Positions 60,607-64,000 of a DNA stretch of 64,000 bases are shown here, one piece after another (the first letter of the stretch is position 1; every line of letters starts with the position of its first letter). The stretch covers positions 62,001 through 126,000 of the forward strand of contig WXYP01000008.1 of the NCBI GenBank assembly GCA_009901575.1, written 5' to 3'. Source of the stretch: Flavobacteriaceae bacterium R38 (lineage in GTDB: Bacteria > Bacteroidota > Bacteroidia > Flavobacteriales > Flavobacteriaceae). Under the pieces are notes generated by a model that saw only the letters and a program-made list of their open reading frames with translations, ran no database searches and was not told the origin of the DNA. The position numbers and the translations under genes are program-made.

Positions 60607-61371
60607 TTGGAAAAAAAAGAAAAATTAACCGCCATAATTCCAGTAAAAAATGAAGCACACAATATAAGAGATGTTCTTGAAAGTGTTTCATTTGCAGATG
60701 AAATTATGGTGGTTGATTCTTACAGCACAGATGATACCCTTAAAATAGCCAAAGAATACACTTCTTTTATTCTTCAAAGGGATTTTAATTATGCAGCTTC
60801 GCAAAAAAACTGGGCAATTCCACAAGCTACTCATGAATGGATTTTATTGGTAGATGCTGATGAACGTGTAACTCCCAATTTAAAAGAAGAGGTTATAAAT
60901 ATCCTTAAAAACCCTCCTCAAAAAACGGTGGCCTTCTGGATAGGCAGGGTTAACTATTTTATGGGGCAACAAATAAAGCATAGCGGATGGCAGAACGATA
61001 AAGTAATTCGTTTATTCAAAAAAAGTAAATGCAAGTACCAGGATAAATTGGTACATGAAGAAATTATTGCCGACGGAGAAGTAGGCTTCCTGAAAAACAA
61101 ATTCATACATTACACTTACAGGTCGATAGACAAGCATGTAGAAAAATTAAATAAGTATGCTGCCTGGCAGGCAGAAGAAAAAAGTGCTAAAACAGGAAAA
61201 CTAACTCCTTATCATTTTGTTATAAAACCGTTTTGGAGGTTCTTTAAGCATTTTGTAGTGCAAGGCGGATTTAGAGATGGATTACCCGGATTTGTCATCT
61301 CATTCTTAAGAGCTTATTCTATGCTCATCAGGTATATAAAGATCTGGTTGTTCAGAAAAGGATTAAAATAA
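60607..61371 (+). CDS. GT2-family glycosyltransferase (WaaE-like)
   Basis: The 254-residue protein has the GT-A start AIIPVKNEAHNIRDVLES and the WILLVDADERVTPNL metal motif. Its tail (WRFFKHFVVQGGFRDGLPGFVIS) is typical of the WaaE/KdtX lipopolysaccharide-core group. The start codon is TTG at 60607, directly after CAAAC; no ATG lies early enough to keep the first beta strand. It sits 72 bp after dapD. Its stop touches the stop of the convergent glycosyltransferase gene. Confidence 0.8.
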   Translation: MEKKEKLTAIIPVKNEAHNIRDVLESVSFADEIMVVDSYSTDDTLKIAKEYTSFILQRDFNYAASQKNWAIPQATHEWILLVDADERVTPNLKEEVINILKNPPQKTVAFWIGRVNYFMGQQIKHSGWQNDKVIRLFKKSKCKYQDKLVHEEIIADGEVGFLKNKFIHYTYRSIDKHVEKLNKYAAWQAEEKSAKTGKLTPYHFVIKPFWRFFKHFVVQGGFRDGLPGFVISFLRAYSMLIRYIKIWLFRKGLK

Positions 61372-62199
61372 CTAGTTCGTTTTCTTGATTCCGTACGCAG
61401 TTCTTTTAACCTTATTATCTCGGGTATTTTTCCTGATTTTCCGGTTTTTAATTACAGATTCAGGAGTTATATACCCTCGTTCGTGATCTAAATGTATACA
61501 AACAGCGCTATATCTAATTTGTTTGGATTTTATCCCATAATTGAACAGGCGTTCTCCTAACTCTCTATCCTGCCCTCCATATTGCATTCGTTCATCAAAA
61601 CCATTAACTGCTTCAATATCTGCCTTCCAACCTGATGAATTATGACCATTCCAACTGGCATTTGTAGGCGTAATAAAATTTAAAAAACTAGATTTAAATC
61701 CTTTGGCTGTCAGCTTATTATTCTTAAAAGAAGGTTTAAGTCCGTTTTTAAAAAGCCAGCCAATATCAAAACATTTCCCAGTGGTAATATCATCTTTAGA
61801 AATGAGCTTAGAAATATGCATTGGTAACATAAAATAGCCACCGGAAAGAAAGTACCCTTCTTTCTTATACTTATCATGAGTTTCTAAAAAGTCATTTCTG
61901 GGAATGCAATCTCCATCGCTCATCACGATATAATCACCATTACATTCAAGGATTGCTTTGTTTAGTATCCTGGATTTTTGAAATCCGTCATCCTCTTGCC
62001 ATACATGAATGATAGGATAAGTTACTTTTTGTTCTAATTCTTGAATTAATATTTTTGTTTTTGGCCCGGAACCATCATCGGCTATAACGACTTCAAAATT
62101 TTGAAAAGACTGTTTATCATAACCCCACAAAACCTTTTCTAACCATTTTTCGGAATTATAAGTACTGACTATAACTGAGATTTGAATATTATTCTTCAT
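61372..62199 (-). CDS. GT2-family glycosyltransferase, tandem copy 1
   Basis: The 275-residue protein has GT-A motifs SVIVSTYNSEKWLEK, VIADDGSGPKTK and the metal-binding SDGDCIP. Its C-terminal half contains NASWNGHNSSGWK and DERMQYGGQDRELGERL, like the galactosyltransferase-7 C-terminal type. It is a close paralogue of the next gene (62233-63066). A role in surface polysaccharide is likely; donor and acceptor are unknown. Confidence 0.8.
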   Translation of the reverse strand: MKNNIQISVIVSTYNSEKWLEKVLWGYDKQSFQNFEVVIADDGSGPKTKILIQELEQKVTYPIIHVWQEDDGFQKSRILNKAILECNGDYIVMSDGDCIPRNDFLETHDKYKKEGYFLSGGYFMLPMHISKLISKDDITTGKCFDIGWLFKNGLKPSFKNNKLTAKGFKSSFLNFITPTNASWNGHNSSGWKADIEAVNGFDERMQYGGQDRELGERLFNYGIKSKQIRYSAVCIHLDHERGYITPESVIKNRKIRKNTRDNKVKRTAYGIKKTN

Positions 62200-62232
62200 T
62201 AAACATTTTTAAAATGTAAAACATAAGAAGAG

Positions 62233-63066
62233 TCAAGACAAATTTTCTTTCTCTATACCAAATGAAGTCCATACACTTTTACTGGTACGGGTATTCTTTC
62301 TGATTTTTTGATTTTCAATAATCGCTTCTTCATTTACATATCCTCGTTTATGATCCAGGTGAACACAAACGGCACTGTAACGTATCTGTTTTGATTTGAT
62401 ATTATTGTTCATTAGTCGTTCTCCTAATTCACGATCTTCTCCTCCATATCCCATACGTTCGTCAAAACCATTAACGTTTAGAATATCTTCTTTCCAACCT
62501 GATGAATTATGTCCATTCCAACTGGCATTTGTAGGCGTGATAAAATTTAAAAAACTGGATTTAAACCCTTTAGCAGACAGTTTATTATTTTTAAATGATG
62601 ACTTCAATCCGTTTTCCATCAACCATTTTACATCAAAACATTGTCCGGATAAAATATCCTCTTTTGAAATTAATTTCGAAATATTCATAGGAAGTTTAAA
62701 ATATCCTCCCGAAAGAAAATACCCTTTCTTTTTATAGGTATTGTGAACTTCTAAAAAATCTGCCCTGGGAATGCAATCTCCATCACTCATCACGATATAA
62801 TCTCCACTACAGCTCTGAAGCGCCTTGTTTAAAATTTTGGGTTTTTGAAATCCGTCATCTTCCTGCCATACATGAACAACAGGAAAAGCCAATTCCTTTT
62901 CTAATTCCTGAAGTAATGCTTTTGTTTTTGGTCCGGAACCATCATCGGCTATGACGATTTCAAAATTTTTGAACGATTGATTATGATATCCCCACAAAAC
63001 TTTTTCTAGCCATTCTTCTGCATTATACGTACTAATGATGACTGAAATCTGAACATTATTATTCAT
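62233..63066 (-). CDS. GT2-family glycosyltransferase, tandem copy 2
   Basis: The 277-residue protein shares motif for motif the layout of copy 1: SVIISTYNAEEWLEK, VIADDGSGPKTK, SDGDCIP, FKSSFLNFITPTNASWNGH, DERMGYGGEDRELGERL. DNA similarity is also evident in the central section. The pair arose by tandem duplication and is transcribed from this gene into copy 1 with a 33-bp gap. Confidence 0.8.
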   Translation of the reverse strand: MNNNVQISVIISTYNAEEWLEKVLWGYHNQSFKNFEIVIADDGSGPKTKALLQELEKELAFPVVHVWQEDDGFQKPKILNKALQSCSGDYIVMSDGDCIPRADFLEVHNTYKKKGYFLSGGYFKLPMNISKLISKEDILSGQCFDVKWLMENGLKSSFKNNKLSAKGFKSSFLNFITPTNASWNGHNSSGWKEDILNVNGFDERMGYGGEDRELGERLMNNNIKSKQIRYSAVCVHLDHKRGYVNEEAIIENQKIRKNTRTSKSVWTSFGIEKENLS

Positions 63067-63249
63067 TAAATATTTCTTTTCTAGTGCAACAAATTTAAAA
63101 CTATTTTACCTATTCTGAATTCCAGCTCACAACTTTCCATCATCACCTTAAAACAATTTACTTATCAGATTAATTTCTTGTTGCAGGAAAAGCAAAAAGA
63201 ATACCGTCAATGTGTCTTCCCTTACGGTTTATAATTTATCAGTGTAATC

Positions 63250-63282
63250 TTGTGCTAAGAATCGTTATCTTCAATATCTTTA
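63250..63282 (+). promoter_or_regulatory. Promoter of the tsaC-like gene
   Basis: TTG (63250-63252), a 22-bp spacer and TATCTTTA (63275-63282), one base off the TAnnTTTG consensus, precede the gene at 63322. Confidence 0.5.
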
Positions 63283-63321
63283 CCGCACTAAATTTTGATC
63301 ATTTTTTTAAACTTTAATGTT

Positions 63322-63882
63322 ATGGAACAAGAGCTTTTAAAAGCTATAGAAATACTTCAAAAAGGAGGATTACTTCTCTATCCTACTGACACTATTTGGG
63401 GAATAGGATGTGACGCTACTAATAAAAGTGCTATTGATAAAATCTACGCATTAAAAAAGAGAGAGAGCAGCAAAGCTTTAATATGCTTGGTATCAGATAT
63501 CAGAATGCTTGAAAAGCATGTTTATGAAGTTCCGGATGCAGCTTATAACATTATAGAACTGGCAACAAAACCTACCACTGTAATTTACGATAAGCCTATG
63601 AACGTAGCTCCCAATTTAATTGCAGAAGACGATTCTTTAGCCATACGGGTAACTTCAGATGAATTTTGTCAAAAATTAATCCGGAAATTTAAGCGTCCTA
63701 TCGTTTCTACATCAGCAAATATTAGTGGAGATAATTCTCCAGGTCATTTTAAAGAAATAAATACCGAAATTTTAAAAGGTGTTGACTATGTAGTAAATTT
63801 GCATCGCGATAAAAAAAATAATACTCCATCTTCAATCATCAAGCTGGAAAATAATGGAATCGTAAAAGTGATTCGTAAATAA
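63322..63882 (+). CDS. Threonylcarbamoyl-AMP synthase-like (Sua5/YciO/YrdC)
   Basis: From ATG 63322 (MEQELLKAIEILQKGGLL) the protein shows the YrdC signature LLYPTDTIWGIGCDATNKSAIDKIYALKKRESSKAL. Other landmarks are AIRVTSDEF and IVSTSANISGD. It forms threonylcarbamoyl-AMP for the t6A modification of tRNA. The shorter start is preferred over an upstream one at 63295. It is followed within 5 bp by the CCA-enzyme-like gene. Confidence 0.85.
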   Translation: MEQELLKAIEILQKGGLLLYPTDTIWGIGCDATNKSAIDKIYALKKRESSKALICLVSDIRMLEKHVYEVPDAAYNIIELATKPTTVIYDKPMNVAPNLIAEDDSLAIRVTSDEFCQKLIRKFKRPIVSTSANISGDNSPGHFKEINTEILKGVDYVVNLHRDKKNNTPSSIIKLENNGIVKVIRK

Positions 63883-63886
63883 ATCA

Positions 63887-64000
63887 ATGCAACGTAATTA
63901 CAAAGAGGCTATACAACATCCTATTTTTAAGATTATTTCAAAAGCTGCCGAAGAATTAGGTGTAGAGAGTTATGTTATTGGAGGTTATGTACGTGATTTT
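63887..64000 (+). CDS. CCA-adding enzyme/poly(A) polymerase, partial
   Basis: The first 38 codons of a gene run off the window edge. The start MQRNYKEAIQHPIFKIISKA and the string YVIGGYVRDF match the N-terminal helix and GG motif of the tRNA nucleotidyltransferase/poly(A) polymerase family, whose next expected residues are the catalytic acids. It starts 5 bp after the tsaC-like stop, so both genes form a tRNA-related unit. Confidence 0.75.
   Translation, partial: MQRNYKEAIQHPIFKIISKAAEELGVESYVIGGYVRDF

Overview
The window comes from an AT-rich member of the Bacteroidota, most likely a marine-type, carotenoid-making Flavobacteriaceae. The signs are SusC/SusD pairs, many lipoproteins with short SC or GC lipoboxes, promoters of the form TTG-N19..22-TAnnTTTG instead of sigma70 boxes, few Shine-Dalgarno sequences, and family-typical proteins (DUF5606, DUF4856, DUF6965, TlpA-like, imelysin, HTTM).

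Layout. (1) 1-6.7 kb is accessory. Two copies of a small structured RNA, each with its own promoter and terminator, flank a broken gene and an M1-like metalloprotease. Then comes a series of same-strand genes separated by about 135-bp imperfect palindromes that look like integron attC sites. (2) 6.7-22.2 kb is a nine-gene SusCD operon without glycosidases: two M14 carboxypeptidases, SusC, SusD, a surface lipoprotein, a diaminopentanoate-dehydrogenase-like reductase, a D-aminoacylase-like lipoprotein, a lipoprotein version of glutamate racemase and an Fn3 hydrolase-like lipoprotein. A divergent MocR/GabR-type PLP regulator faces it across a short region with a direct repeat. The set reads as a uptake system for peptides or amides with D- or unusual amino acids. 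(3) 22.2-29 kb holds small exported proteins, a TPR/HTH regulator and housekeeping accessories. (4) 29.3-34.3 kb holds tRNA-Leu(GAG), a new small-RNA candidate, and a carotenoid operon crtI-crtB-crtZ behind a CarH/LitR-like (cobalamin-binding) MerR regulator. (5) 34.2-43.7 kb is mainly core: two TlpA-like proteins (one without cysteines), aconitase, a MoxR ATPase, SurA-like chaperones and IMP dehydrogenase. (6) 43.8-50.3 kb is a probable iron-acquisition operon (DUF4856, imelysin, HTTM, TonB receptor) whose promoter sits between two copies of a 21-bp palindrome. (7) 50.4-64 kb is core and peripheral metabolism: HMG-CoA-lyase-like, HAD, amidohydrolase-propeller fusion, ATP-grasp, NRDE, DinB, DUF5606, def, ruvX, dapD, three glycosyltransferases, tsaC-like and the start of a CCA-adding-enzyme-like gene.

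All family assignments rest on motifs and recall; no database search was run. No rRNA, insertion sequence, CRISPR array or integrase gene was seen.
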